This document shows positions 24,567 through 32,589 of a DNA stretch of 64,000 nt, one piece after another (position 1 is the stretch's first letter; the number at the start of each line of letters is the position of its first letter). Source of the stretch: JACVRW01 sp963812915 (GTDB lineage Bacteria > Actinomycetota > Thermoleophilia > Solirubrobacterales > Thermoleophilaceae). Made by a program: the position numbers and the translations under genes. Under the pieces are notes generated by a model, which was not told the DNA's origin, ran no database searches, and was given only the letters and a program-made list of their open reading frames with translations. Where the stretch lies: positions 248,001-312,000 of the forward strand of contig CAWEXB010000003.1 in the NCBI GenBank assembly GCA_963812915.1. The letters are read 5' to 3'.

Positions 24567-26078
24567 ATGTATGCCCCCGGCCGTTCGCTTGACGCGGCCT
24601 TGATGGGCCCCCGACTACGGGTGAAAGGAATGGATTCGATTTCAATCTCCGCGCGATCGTCCGCCCCATGGGTGACCATCGTCGGCGGCCGAACGCGACG
24701 TGACGACACGACCGGCGAGGTGATCTCCCTCCCGGCCCGCGACCTGCGAGCGCTTGCCACGACCGTGCTGCGAGACAACGACAACGGCGGCTATACGGTG
24801 CCGTCGCGCGCCACGTACCCGCACCAGTGGAACTGGGACTCGGCGCTCGCCGCGCTCGGCTGGGCGGAGCTCGACCCGGCGCGAGCGTGGACTGAGCTCG
24901 AGACGCTCGCGGGAGCGCGGGACCGTCAGGGGATGATCCCCCACATCGCCTTCCACACCCGCGTGCCCGACAGGGTCAACGGCCGCCTCCGCGGCCTGCT
25001 GACGACGGTCGCCCGGCCCTACGCGCGTTACCTGCCCGGCCCGCGCTGGTGGGGAAAGCGTTTCAGCGTCGACGGCCGCCGCATCTCCGGCATCACTCAA
25101 CCACCGGTCGCGGCGACCTGCATGCGCATGCTGTTCGAGGCGCATCCCGACGAGGCGCGCGCCCGGGCACTGCTGCAACCGCTGCTCGGCTGGCATCGCT
25201 TCCTGCTCGAGGAGCGCGACCCGCGCGGCACGGGTGAGCCGGTGCTGATCCACCCGTGGGAGTCGGGGCGCGACAACGCGGTCGAGTGGGATATGCCCCT
25301 GTGGCGAGTCATGCCCGAGGTGACGGTGGTGCACCGCCGCGACACGCATTCGGTCGACGCCGCCGAGCGTCCCACCGACGAGCACTACCGTCGCTTCCTC
25401 AGCCTCGTGCGGCGCGGCACCGAGCTCGGGTGGCCGCAGATGTGCCTCGCGCGCACCGGCGCGTTCCGGGTCCTCGACCCGGGCTTCAGCGGCATCCTCG
25501 CCCGCGCCTGCCACGACCTCGCGTGGCTGGCCGAGCGCCTTGGTGAGCCTCGCATCGCGGAGGAGAGCCGCCTGGGCTGCGAGCGGGTTGCCGGCGCGCT
25601 TCGCGCGCGCGCCGACTCTGACGGCCTGATCCGCGCTCTCGACATGACCGACGGGTCGACGCTCGACGTGACGAGCGCGGGCTCGGCGCTCGCGGTCCTC
25701 GCGCCCGGCCTACCGGACGCGCAGGTGCAGGCGGCGAGCGAGGTCGTGACGAGCGGGGCGCTCGCCTCGCCGTACGGCGTGCGCTCGCTCGATCGCGACC
25801 ACCCCGAGCGCTCGCCTCGGAACTACTGGCGCGGACCGACCTGGATCAACATCACCTGGCTCAGCGCATGGGCGCTCGAACGCCGTGGCGATGTCGACGC
25901 CGCCGCGATGCTTCGCGACCAGATGCTCGCCGCGGTGGAGGGCGGCGGGATGCGCGAGTACTTCGTGCCGGACTCGGGACGTGGGCTCGGTGCGCGCGAC
26001 TTCGCCTGGACGGCAGCGCTTACGCTGCGCGAGCTGCCCGCGGGCGCCGCGGCGGCCCGGGGCGCGGCGGCCGCCTGA
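24567..26078 (+). CDS. GH63-type glycoside hydrolase (glucosyl/mannosylglycerate hydrolase-like)
   Basis: About 503 aa (482 if ATG 24630 is used). An (alpha/alpha)6-barrel enzyme with motifs of the MGH/GgH group: SRATYPHQWNWDSAL, HPWESGRDNAVEWDMP (catalytic Asp region), NYWRGPTWINITWLS and REYFVPDSGRGLGARDF. Known members hydrolyse the compatible solutes mannosylglycerate and glucosylglycerate, so a role in recycling an osmolyte is plausible but inferred. The start is uncertain: the first 20 residues are not family-like and no good ribosome-binding site is seen. Confidence 0.78.
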   Translation: MYAPGRSLDAALMGPRLRVKGMDSISISARSSAPWVTIVGGRTRRDDTTGEVISLPARDLRALATTVLRDNDNGGYTVPSRATYPHQWNWDSALAALGWAELDPARAWTELETLAGARDRQGMIPHIAFHTRVPDRVNGRLRGLLTTVARPYARYLPGPRWWGKRFSVDGRRISGITQPPVAATCMRMLFEAHPDEARARALLQPLLGWHRFLLEERDPRGTGEPVLIHPWESGRDNAVEWDMPLWRVMPEVTVVHRRDTHSVDAAERPTDEHYRRFLSLVRRGTELGWPQMCLARTGAFRVLDPGFSGILARACHDLAWLAERLGEPRIAEESRLGCERVAGALRARADSDGLIRALDMTDGSTLDVTSAGSALAVLAPGLPDAQVQAASEVVTSGALASPYGVRSLDRDHPERSPRNYWRGPTWINITWLSAWALERRGDVDAAAMLRDQMLAAVEGGGMREYFVPDSGRGLGARDFAWTAALTLRELPAGAAAARGAAAA

Positions 26079-26097
26079 GCAGCCCCGCCCCGCGTCC

Positions 26098-26103
26098 TAG
26101 ACT
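26098..26103 (+). promoter_or_regulatory. -10 box of icmA
   Basis: TAGACT ends 9 bases before ATG 26113; predicted leaderless or near-leaderless start. Confidence 0.5.
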
Positions 26104-26112
26104 GTCCCCTCG

Positions 26113-27765
26113 ATGGCAGTCGAGCCACGACCGCTGACCGACGCCGAGCGCTGGTTTCGGGACCGTTTTTCGCGCACGCCCGAGCGGGATGCGCTGTTCA
26201 CGACGTTGTCGGGGGAACGGGTGGAGCCGTTGTATGGACCCGACGACGTCGGCCCGTTCGACGAGCGGATCGGGTTCCCGGGGGAGTTTCCCTTTACGCG
26301 CGGTGTCTATCCGTCGATGTATCGGGGGCGGCTGTGGACGATGCGACAGTTCGCCGGGTTTGGCACGGCCGAGGAGACGAACGAGCGCTTCCGCTATCTG
26401 CTCGACCACGGCCAGACGGGTCTGTCGACGGCGTTCGACATGCCGTCGCTCATGGGCCACGACTCGGACCATCCGCGCTCGGTCGGCGAGGTGGGCCGGG
26501 AGGGCGTGGCGGTCGACTCGCTGGAGGACATGGAGACGCTGTTCCGCGGCATCCCGTTGGGCGAGGTGTCGGTGTCGATGACGATCAACGCGCCGGCGGC
26601 GGTGATGTTGGCGTTCTACGTCGTGGCGGCGGAGCGCCAGGGGGTGGGGCCGGAGCGGCTCGCGGGGACGATCCAGACGGACATCCTCAAGGAGTACATC
26701 GCGCAGAAGGAGTGGTGCTTCCCGGTCGATCCGGCGCTGCGGCTGGTGACGGACATGGTCGAGTTCTGCGCCCGGCGGATGCCGCGCTGGCATCCGATCT
26801 CGATCTCGGGGTACCACATCCGGGAGGCGGGTTCGACGGCGCAGCAGGAGCTGGCGTTCACCCTCAAGGACGGGTTGACGTATGTGGAGCATGCGCTGGA
26901 GCGGGGCCTCGCCGTCGACGAGTTCGCGCCCCGGCTCTCGTTCTTCTTCAACGCCCACATCGATTTCTTCGAGGAGATCGCGAAGTACCGAGCGGCGCGG
27001 CGGATCTGGGCGCGGGAGCTGAGAGACACCTACGGGGCGCGCGACGAGCGCAGCCTGCTGATGCGCTTCCACACGCAGACGGCGGGCGTGTCGCTGACGG
27101 CGCAGCAGCCGCTCAACAACGTGGTGCGGACGGCGACGGAGGCGTTGTCGGCGGTGCTGGGCGGGACCCAGTCGCTGCACACGAACTCGTTCGACGAGGC
27201 GCTGGCGCTGCCGAGCGAGGAGGCGGTGCGGGTGGCGCTCCGCACGCAGCAGATCCTGGCCCACGAGACGGGGGTGGCGAACACGATCGACCCGCTGGGC
27301 GGGTCGTATTTCGTGGAGGCGCTGACCGACAGGATGGAACGGGCGGCCTACGAGTATTTCGAGCGGATCGACCAGCTGGGCGGCATGGTCGAGGCGATCA
27401 AGCAGAACTATCCGCAACGGGAGATCGCCGAGGCCAGCTTCCGGCTCCAGGAGGAGATCGAGCGCGGCGAGCGGATCGTGGTGGGTGTCAACCGCTACCA
27501 GCAGGCCGACGAGCCACCGCTGTCGATCCTCAGGATCCCGGCCGAGCTCGAGCGCAAGCAGATCGACCGGGTGCTCGCCATCCGCGCCGGGCGCGACGCC
27601 GCCGAGGCCGAGCGGGCACTGTCCCAGCTGCGGGAGGCCGCCGCCTCGGAGCGCAACCTGATGGAGCCCCTGCTCGACGCCGCCCGCGCCCACTGCACGG
27701 AGGGCGAGATCGTCGGGTCGCTCCAGCGCGTATTCGGCACCTACACCGAAACACCCGTCTTCTAG
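26113..27765 (+). CDS. icmA: Isobutyryl-CoA mutase-like large subunit (B12-dependent acyl-CoA mutase)
   Basis: 550 aa, substrate-binding TIM-barrel subunit of the methylmalonyl-CoA mutase family without the cobalamin domain. The residues that separate isobutyryl-CoA mutase from methylmalonyl-CoA mutase are visible: Phe80 in MRQFAGFGT (Tyr in MCM) and Gln198 in EYIAQKEW (Arg in MCM), at the same numbers as in Streptomyces IcmA. Other core motifs: STAFDMPSLMGHDSD, GYHIREAGSTAQQE, GGTQSLHTNSFDEALALPS. It would interconvert isobutyryl-CoA and butyryl-CoA with the subunit encoded at 28964. A related branched acyl-CoA substrate remains possible. Confidence 0.85.
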   Translation: MAVEPRPLTDAERWFRDRFSRTPERDALFTTLSGERVEPLYGPDDVGPFDERIGFPGEFPFTRGVYPSMYRGRLWTMRQFAGFGTAEETNERFRYLLDHGQTGLSTAFDMPSLMGHDSDHPRSVGEVGREGVAVDSLEDMETLFRGIPLGEVSVSMTINAPAAVMLAFYVVAAERQGVGPERLAGTIQTDILKEYIAQKEWCFPVDPALRLVTDMVEFCARRMPRWHPISISGYHIREAGSTAQQELAFTLKDGLTYVEHALERGLAVDEFAPRLSFFFNAHIDFFEEIAKYRAARRIWARELRDTYGARDERSLLMRFHTQTAGVSLTAQQPLNNVVRTATEALSAVLGGTQSLHTNSFDEALALPSEEAVRVALRTQQILAHETGVANTIDPLGGSYFVEALTDRMERAAYEYFERIDQLGGMVEAIKQNYPQREIAEASFRLQEEIERGERIVVGVNRYQQADEPPLSILRIPAELERKQIDRVLAIRAGRDAAEAERALSQLREAAASERNLMEPLLDAARAHCTEGEIVGSLQRVFGTYTETPVF

Positions 27766-27796
27766 CGGCGAACGCCACGATCCTTTCCGACAGCGA

Positions 27797-28732
27797 ATGC
27801 GTAAGACCCAAGGTGATCGCTCCGTGAGGCATCTGGTTCTGCTGGCGTCGGTGTACGTCCTCGTCGTGGTGCTCGCGCTGCCGGGCTCGCTCGCGGCGTC
27901 CGACGAGCCGCCGCCTCCGGCCGCGCCCGAGGCGGGCCCGACCGAGACCGCCGCGGCCGAGCAGGCGCCCGTGACGCCCGCGCCCGCGGCCCCGGAGGCG
28001 CAGCCGGCGCCCGCGGCGCAGCCGAGCCCGACGCCGCCCCCGGCGGACCAAGAGCCGGCCACGCCGGCCGAGCAGCAGCCGGCCACGCCGGCCGAGCAGC
28101 AGCCGGCCCCGCCGGCGGATCAGCCGCCCGCCCCCGCACAGCCGCCGGCAGAGCAGGACCTGGGCGACGAGAGCGATCGGCGGCCGCAGAAGGTCGGCCC
28201 GATCGCCACCGCGGCGGCCTCGACGACGGTCACAATCGAGGACTTCGCGTTCTCGCCGAAGTCGATCACGGTCGACGTGGGCGACACGGTGACGTGGAGG
28301 AACAACGACGACGTGGCCCACTCGGCGACCGCCGAGGACGGCAGCTTCGACACGGGCACGTTCGGCAACGGCAGGAGCCGGTCGGAGACCTTCGACACGG
28401 CGGGCACGTTCCAGTACATCTGCACACCGCACCCGTTCATGAAGGGCACGGTCGAGGTGAATGCGGCGTCCGGCGGCGAGGGCGGCGGGGAATCCGGCTC
28501 GGGCGCCGGTGACGGCGGCTCGGGCAGCGGCTCCGGCTCGAGCAGCGGCTCCGGCTCGAGCTCGAGCTCGAGCTCGAGCGAGTCTGGCTCGAGCACATCC
28601 GGCTCCGGGTCCAGCTCGGACTCCGGCTCGGTCCTGCCCGACACCGGCGCGGACGCGGCGACCCTCGCGATCCTCGGGCTGCTGTTCCTCGCGCTCGGCG
28701 CGGCGGTCCAGCGCCGCGCACGGGCGAACTAG
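27797..28732 (+). CDS. Wall-anchored cupredoxin (plastocyanin-like, LPXTG)
   Basis: 311 aa. Signal peptide (LVLLASVYVLVVVLALPGSL), a Pro/Ala/Gln-rich stalk with PATPAEQQ repeats, a cupredoxin domain (about residues 135-220) with type-1 copper ligands His in VAHSAT and Cys, His, Met in YICTPHPFMKG, a Gly/Ser linker of about 60 residues, then sortase signal LPDTG, hydrophobic segment and RRARAN tail. It probably carries or buffers electrons or copper at the cell wall. It separates icmA from icmB. GTG 27824 is an alternative start nearer the signal peptide. Confidence 0.83.
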   Translation: MRKTQGDRSVRHLVLLASVYVLVVVLALPGSLAASDEPPPPAAPEAGPTETAAAEQAPVTPAPAAPEAQPAPAAQPSPTPPPADQEPATPAEQQPATPAEQQPAPPADQPPAPAQPPAEQDLGDESDRRPQKVGPIATAAASTTVTIEDFAFSPKSITVDVGDTVTWRNNDDVAHSATAEDGSFDTGTFGNGRSRSETFDTAGTFQYICTPHPFMKGTVEVNAASGGEGGGESGSGAGDGGSGSGSGSSSGSGSSSSSSSSESGSSTSGSGSSSDSGSVLPDTGADAATLAILGLLFLALGAAVQRRARAN

Positions 28733-28872
28733 GGCTCCCTCCCGTACCTCGCTGGTCTGGGTGACGGTCTCTTCTGTCCGCTCTTCGACGCCCTCGAGCG
28801 GGCGGACAACCTGACGCGCCAACCGAGACACCTCGAGCGTGGCGGGTTTTGTGTCCCTGGGACGCACAACCT

Positions 28873-28910
28873 GCCACAGAACCGCCGGCCGGCAATCTGT
28901 GGCGGGTTTT
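28873..28910 (+). terminator. Intrinsic terminator after the cupredoxin gene
   Basis: GCCACAGA (28873-28880) pairs with TCTGTGGC (28896-28903), with a self-complementary GC core in the loop, followed by GGGTTTT. GTGGCGGGTTTT at 28899-28910 also occurs exactly 60 bases upstream (28839-28850), so the T-rich end is duplicated. Confidence 0.6.
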
Positions 28911-28948
28911 CCCGGGCCGCGGCGCCGATCCAAGGCATAGCCCCCGAG

Positions 28949-28954
28949 TACACT
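28949..28954 (+). promoter_or_regulatory. -10 box of icmB
   Basis: TACACT ends 9 bases before ATG 28964, so icmB probably has its own leaderless transcript beyond the terminator. Confidence 0.5.
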
Positions 28955-28963
28955 CCTCGCCCG

Positions 28964-29362
28964 ATGTCCAGCCGGAAGATCCGCGTGGTTGTCGCCAAGC
29001 CCGGGCTCGACGGGCACGATCGCGGGGCCAAGATCATCGCCCGCGCGCTGCGCGACGCCGGCATGGAGGTGATCTACACGGGCCTACACCAGACGCCGGA
29101 GCAAATCGTCGAGACGGTCCTCCAGGAGGACGCCGACGCGGTCGGCCTGTCGATCCTGTCGGGCGCCCACATGACGCTCGTCCCGCGCATCGCCGAGCTC
29201 CTAAAGCAGGAGAACGCCGAGGATGTGATCCTGGTCGTGGGCGGCACGATCCCGAGCGACGACATCCCGGAGCTGAAGGAGCTGGGGGTCGCCGAGGTCT
29301 TCACGCCGGGCGCCCCGGTACAGGGCATCATCGACTTCATTCGCGGGGCGGTCCCCGCCTAA
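28964..29362 (+). CDS. icmB: Cobalamin-binding small subunit of acyl-CoA mutase
   Basis: 132 aa, a stand-alone B12-binding domain. The base-off/His-on signature is complete: LDGHDRGAKIIARAL (the His supplies the lower cobalt ligand), VGLSILSGAHMTLVPR and VVGGTIPSDD. The length is that of IcmB and archaeal-type split mutases. It should pair with the large subunit at 26113 although a cupredoxin gene and terminator lie between them. Confidence 0.9.
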   Translation: MSSRKIRVVVAKPGLDGHDRGAKIIARALRDAGMEVIYTGLHQTPEQIVETVLQEDADAVGLSILSGAHMTLVPRIAELLKQENAEDVILVVGGTIPSDDIPELKELGVAEVFTPGAPVQGIIDFIRGAVPA

Positions 29363-29374
29363 GGGGCTAAGGCG

Positions 29375-29839
29375 TCAGGCAGCCACGGCCGGCGCCCGCG
29401 TGAGCAGGAAGATCCGCCGCAGGGTGTCGCGAAACTCCTCGAAGCGCTCGTCGCCGACCTCGGCGGCGAATCGGCCCTCGATGTCCGCGAAGATCTCCTC
29501 CGCCGCAGCCGCCGCCTGCCCGCCGCGTTCGGTCAGCCTGATGATCTTGGCCCGTCCGTCGCTCGGATCGGGGACGCGCTCGACGTAGCCGAGCCGCTCG
29601 AGGTCCGCCACGGCCTCGCCCACGGCCTGCTTAGTGAGGCCCGAACGGTCGGCGAGCGCGGTGAGCCGGACGCCTCCCCCGCGGTCGATGAAGCCGAAGA
29701 CGCAGCCATGCGCCGGGCGGATGCCGCCGTGGCCCATCTCATGGAGACGCGCGTAGAGCTCGTCGGAGATCGCGTCCTTCACCTCGGCCAAGAGGCCGAC
29801 GAGGGGAAGGTCGTGGTCGATGTACCAGTTGTCGCTCAT
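29375..29839 (-). CDS. MarR family transcriptional regulator
   Basis: 154 aa winged-helix repressor: recognition helix region LTALADRSGLTKQAVGEAVA and wing YVERVPDPSDGRAKIIRLTERG. A GGAGGAGCCC Shine-Dalgarno lies before the ATG. It is divergent from an MFS efflux gene with a compact palindromic operator between them, the classic arrangement of a MarR repressor controlling a pump and itself. Confidence 0.88.
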   Translation of the reverse strand: MSDNWYIDHDLPLVGLLAEVKDAISDELYARLHEMGHGGIRPAHGCVFGFIDRGGGVRLTALADRSGLTKQAVGEAVADLERLGYVERVPDPSDGRAKIIRLTERGGQAAAAAEEIFADIEGRFAAEVGDERFEEFRDTLRRIFLLTRAPAVAA

Positions 29840-29887
29840 CGGGCTCCTCCACAGGCCGGCCGCTTCGCTCGCGGTCCCAAAATTAAT

Positions 29888-29940
29888 TTGTCAGGTGACC
29901 TTGTAAGGGTACCTTACCTCATGATAAGGTGCCCTGACAA
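29888..29940. promoter_or_regulatory. Divergent overlapping promoters and MarR operator
   Basis: TTGTCAGG (29888-29895) and CCTGACAA (29933-29940) are perfect inverted repeats; inside, GGTACCTTA (29908-29916) and TAAGGTGCC (29925-29933) form a 9-bp inverted repeat with one mismatch. Forward promoter: TTGTAA (29901-29906), 18 bases, TAAGGT (29925-29930). Reverse promoter: TTGTCA (29940-29935), 18 bases, TAAGGT (29916-29911). Both -10 boxes are arms of the palindrome, so one bound dimer would block both genes. Confidence 0.7.
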
Positions 29941-30061
29941 GGCTTCCTGACCAAATCGTACCGCCGTTCCGAACGCCGCCAAGACGGGAATAAACCGCGG
30001 CTTCGGGCGTCTTGGCTCTAAGGCGAAAGGTACGAGACGAACACCTTTGGAGGACATTGAA

Positions 30062-31627
30062 ATGGCTCGGAAGTGGTGGACATTGCTCGCGGTAAGCGTC
30101 GCGACCTTCATGCTCCTCCTCGACATCACGGTCGTGAACACCGCGCTGCCGGCGATCGAGGAGGATCTGGGCGCGAGCTTCACCGAGTTGCAGTGGGTGA
30201 TCGACGCCTACACGCTGTCGCTCGCCGCGCTCGTGTTGACGGCGGGATCGCTCGCCGACCGCTGGGGACGGCGGCGCCTGTTCGTGGCCGGCCTCGTGAT
30301 CTTCACGGTGGCGTCGCTCGCCGCAGGGCTGGCGCCCGACCCGACCTTCCTGAACATCACCCGCGCGATCCAGGGCATCGGCGGCGCGATCATGTTCGCG
30401 GTGTCGCTCGCCCTCGTGGCGCAGGAGTTCGCTCCCGGCCGCGAGCGCGGCACGGCGATGGGCATCTACGGCGCCACGATCGGCGTCTCGGTGGCGGTCG
30501 GACCGCTCGTGGGCGGCGCCATCGTCGATTCGCTCGGCTGGGAATGGGTCTTCTTCCTGAACGTTCCGGTGGGCATCGCCGCGATCGCCGTCACCTACAT
30601 GAGGCTGCGCGAAAGCCGCGACCCGAACGCCACGCGCGTCGACTGGGCGGGGCTCGCGACCTTCAGCTCGTCGCTGTTCCTGCTCGTGCTGGGCCTCGTG
30701 CGCGGCAACGAGGAGGGCTGGGGCAGCACCATGATCGTGTCGCTGTTCGCCGCTGCCGCGGCGCTCATGATCGCGTTCCTGGTGATCGAATCGCGCGTCA
30801 AGGAGCCGATGCTGCCGCTGCGCCTCTTCCGCAAGCCCGCCTTCACCGGCGTGCAGCTCGCGGCGCTCGGCATCTCGGCGTCGATGTTCGCCCTCTTCCT
30901 CTACATCACGTTCTACCTGCAGAACTACCTCGGTCACTCGCCGCTCGAGGCGGGGCTGATCTACCTGCCGTTCACGGTGATCAACTTCTTCGTCGCCGCC
31001 GCGGGCGGGGCGCTGCTGGCCCGCCTGCCCGCGCGGGTGATCATGTCCGTGGGGCTGCTCATGAGCGGTGTCGGCCTGCTGCTGATGGGCGGGCTGAACC
31101 CGGCCGACGACTGGACCGCGCTGCTCGGCGGCTTCCTGATTGCCGGCGCGGGAACCGGCCTGCTCAATCCGGTGATCGCCGACGTGGCCGTCAGCGTCGT
31201 GCCGAAGGAGCGGAGCGGCATGGCCGCCGGGATCAACGACACGTTCCGGCAGGTGGGCATCGCCGTGGGAATCGCGGCCTGGGGAGCGATCTTCCTCGGC
31301 CGCGGCGCGGACAAGGTCGAGCAGCTGGCCGCCGGCACGCCGGGCGCCACCGGCGAGCGGCCGCGGCAGCTGATCGAGGCCGTTTCCTCGGGGAACCTCG
31401 ACACGGCGCTCGCCTCGGTGCCCCCCGGCGCGCGGGCCTCGGTGGAGGGGGCGGCGCGCGATGGCTTCCTTTCCGGGCTGAACGAGATCTTCCTGCTCGG
31501 AGGAATCTTCGCCTTCGCGGCCGCCCTGGCCGCGCTCTGGCTCGTACGCGAGAGCGACATCGAGCGCGAGCCCGTCGAGCTCGAGGCGTCGCAGGTGGAG
31601 CGCGGCGCCGAGCCGGAACCAGCGTAA
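30062..31627 (+). CDS. MFS drug-efflux transporter, DHA2 family
   Basis: 521 aa with about 14 transmembrane helices, the DHA2 (14-TMS) plan. Motif D1 LLDITVVNTALPAI in helix 1, motif A GSLADRWGRRRLFVAG, and motif C region GIYGATIGVSVAVGPLVGG are present. A proton-driven exporter of hydrophobic drugs or dyes by family. GGAGGA lies 10 bases before ATG 30062, giving a leader of about 130 bases. Probably repressed by the divergent MarR protein. Confidence 0.9.
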   Translation: MARKWWTLLAVSVATFMLLLDITVVNTALPAIEEDLGASFTELQWVIDAYTLSLAALVLTAGSLADRWGRRRLFVAGLVIFTVASLAAGLAPDPTFLNITRAIQGIGGAIMFAVSLALVAQEFAPGRERGTAMGIYGATIGVSVAVGPLVGGAIVDSLGWEWVFFLNVPVGIAAIAVTYMRLRESRDPNATRVDWAGLATFSSSLFLLVLGLVRGNEEGWGSTMIVSLFAAAAALMIAFLVIESRVKEPMLPLRLFRKPAFTGVQLAALGISASMFALFLYITFYLQNYLGHSPLEAGLIYLPFTVINFFVAAAGGALLARLPARVIMSVGLLMSGVGLLLMGGLNPADDWTALLGGFLIAGAGTGLLNPVIADVAVSVVPKERSGMAAGINDTFRQVGIAVGIAAWGAIFLGRGADKVEQLAAGTPGATGERPRQLIEAVSSGNLDTALASVPPGARASVEGAARDGFLSGLNEIFLLGGIFAFAAALAALWLVRESDIEREPVELEASQVERGAEPEPA

Positions 31628-31643
31628 CCCCACCCCATCGCGC

Positions 31644-31676
31644 GCGGAGCCGGCCCCCAACCGGGACCGGCTCCGC
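31644..31676 (+). terminator. Hairpin terminator after the MFS gene
   Basis: Perfect 10-bp stem (31644-31653 with 31667-31676) 17 bases past the stop, followed by CGCTTTCG. Confidence 0.6.
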
Positions 31677-31703
31677 CGCTTTCGGATGCGGATAGGCAGG
31701 CGA

Positions 31704-31734
31704 TTGACCCGTCAGTCAACGGGGTAGATAGAAT
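31704..31734 (+). promoter_or_regulatory. Promoter and palindromic operator of etfBA-ETF:QO
   Basis: TTGACC (31704-31709) and TAGAAT (31729-31734), spacer 19. The -35 is embedded in TTGAC-N6-GTCAA (31704-31719), which also contains TGAC-CC-GTCA. Such palindromes are typical of TetR-type regulators of acyl-CoA metabolism; no such regulator is encoded nearby. Confidence 0.5.
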
Positions 31735-31794
31735 CGTCGCCGCCGCGGGCCGGACCCCGGTCCGCCCGCTCAGAGACCCAAGGAGAAGCGTCCC

Positions 31795-32589
31795 GTGAAG
31801 ATCTGCGTCCTCGTCAAGGAGGTGCCCGACGCCGCGGTGGAGAAGCGCATGGACCCCGATTCCAAGCGCCTCGACCGGTCGGGCGAGAAGAACCTGAACC
31901 CGTTCGACACACACGCGATCGAGGCCGCCATGCAGATCCGCGAGGGCGGGGCGGTCGAGGTCGACGAGATCGTCGCCGTGACCATGGGCCCGGATACGGC
32001 CTTCCGCGCGCTGCACAAGGCGGTCTCTCTGGGCGCCGACCGCTCGATGCACCTGACCGACGAGGCGCTCGCGGGGTCCGACGTCTGCGCCACCGGCTAC
32101 GCGCTGGCGAAGACGCTCGAGTCGGAGTCGCCCGACCTGGTGCTGCTCGGCCAGCAGTCGGACGACGGCGAGTGCTACACGATCGGCGCGGTCGTGGCCG
32201 ACCACCTGAAGATGCCGTCGCTCACTCAGGTCATCAAGATCGACGTGGCGGACGGCAAGCTCCGCTGCGAGCGCCAGGCCGAGTACGGCTACGACACCGT
32301 CGACGTCGAGCTTCCCGCCGTCATCTCGGTCGGCGACGCGATCAACGAGCCGCGCTATCCCTCGCTCAAGGCGATCATGGGGGCGAAGAAGAAGCCGCTC
32401 GACACGAAGTCGACAGCCGACGTGGGGATCGAGCCGGACGAGGTCGGCGAGCGGGGCTCGCGGACCGCCGTCCTCTCCCTGAATCCGCCGCCCGCGAAGG
32501 AGGCCGGCGAGATCATCGAGGACGAGGACACGAACGAGACGGTCGAGCGGATCGTCGCGTGGCTCGAGGAAAGGAAGCTCCTGGCATGA
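31795..32589 (+). CDS. etfB: Electron transfer flavoprotein, beta subunit
   Basis: 264 aa. It starts MKICVLVKEVPDAAVEKRMD; the AMP-binding and ETF-beta signature region is VEVDEIVAVTMGPDTAFRAL and LLGQQSDDGECYTIGAVVA. With EtfA it accepts electrons from acyl-CoA dehydrogenases. CAAGGAGAAG lies before ATG 31795 (coding start written as gtgaag gives GTG 31795). The stop overlaps etfA by four bases (ATGA). Confidence 0.93.
   Translation: MKICVLVKEVPDAAVEKRMDPDSKRLDRSGEKNLNPFDTHAIEAAMQIREGGAVEVDEIVAVTMGPDTAFRALHKAVSLGADRSMHLTDEALAGSDVCATGYALAKTLESESPDLVLLGQQSDDGECYTIGAVVADHLKMPSLTQVIKIDVADGKLRCERQAEYGYDTVDVELPAVISVGDAINEPRYPSLKAIMGAKKKPLDTKSTADVGIEPDEVGERGSRTAVLSLNPPPAKEAGEIIEDEDTNETVERIVAWLEERKLLA

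Noticed and set aside
26020..28086. 688-codon reverse-strand open frame over icmA
   Set aside because: Shadow of the high GC third-position frame; the forward mutase has intact motifs throughout.
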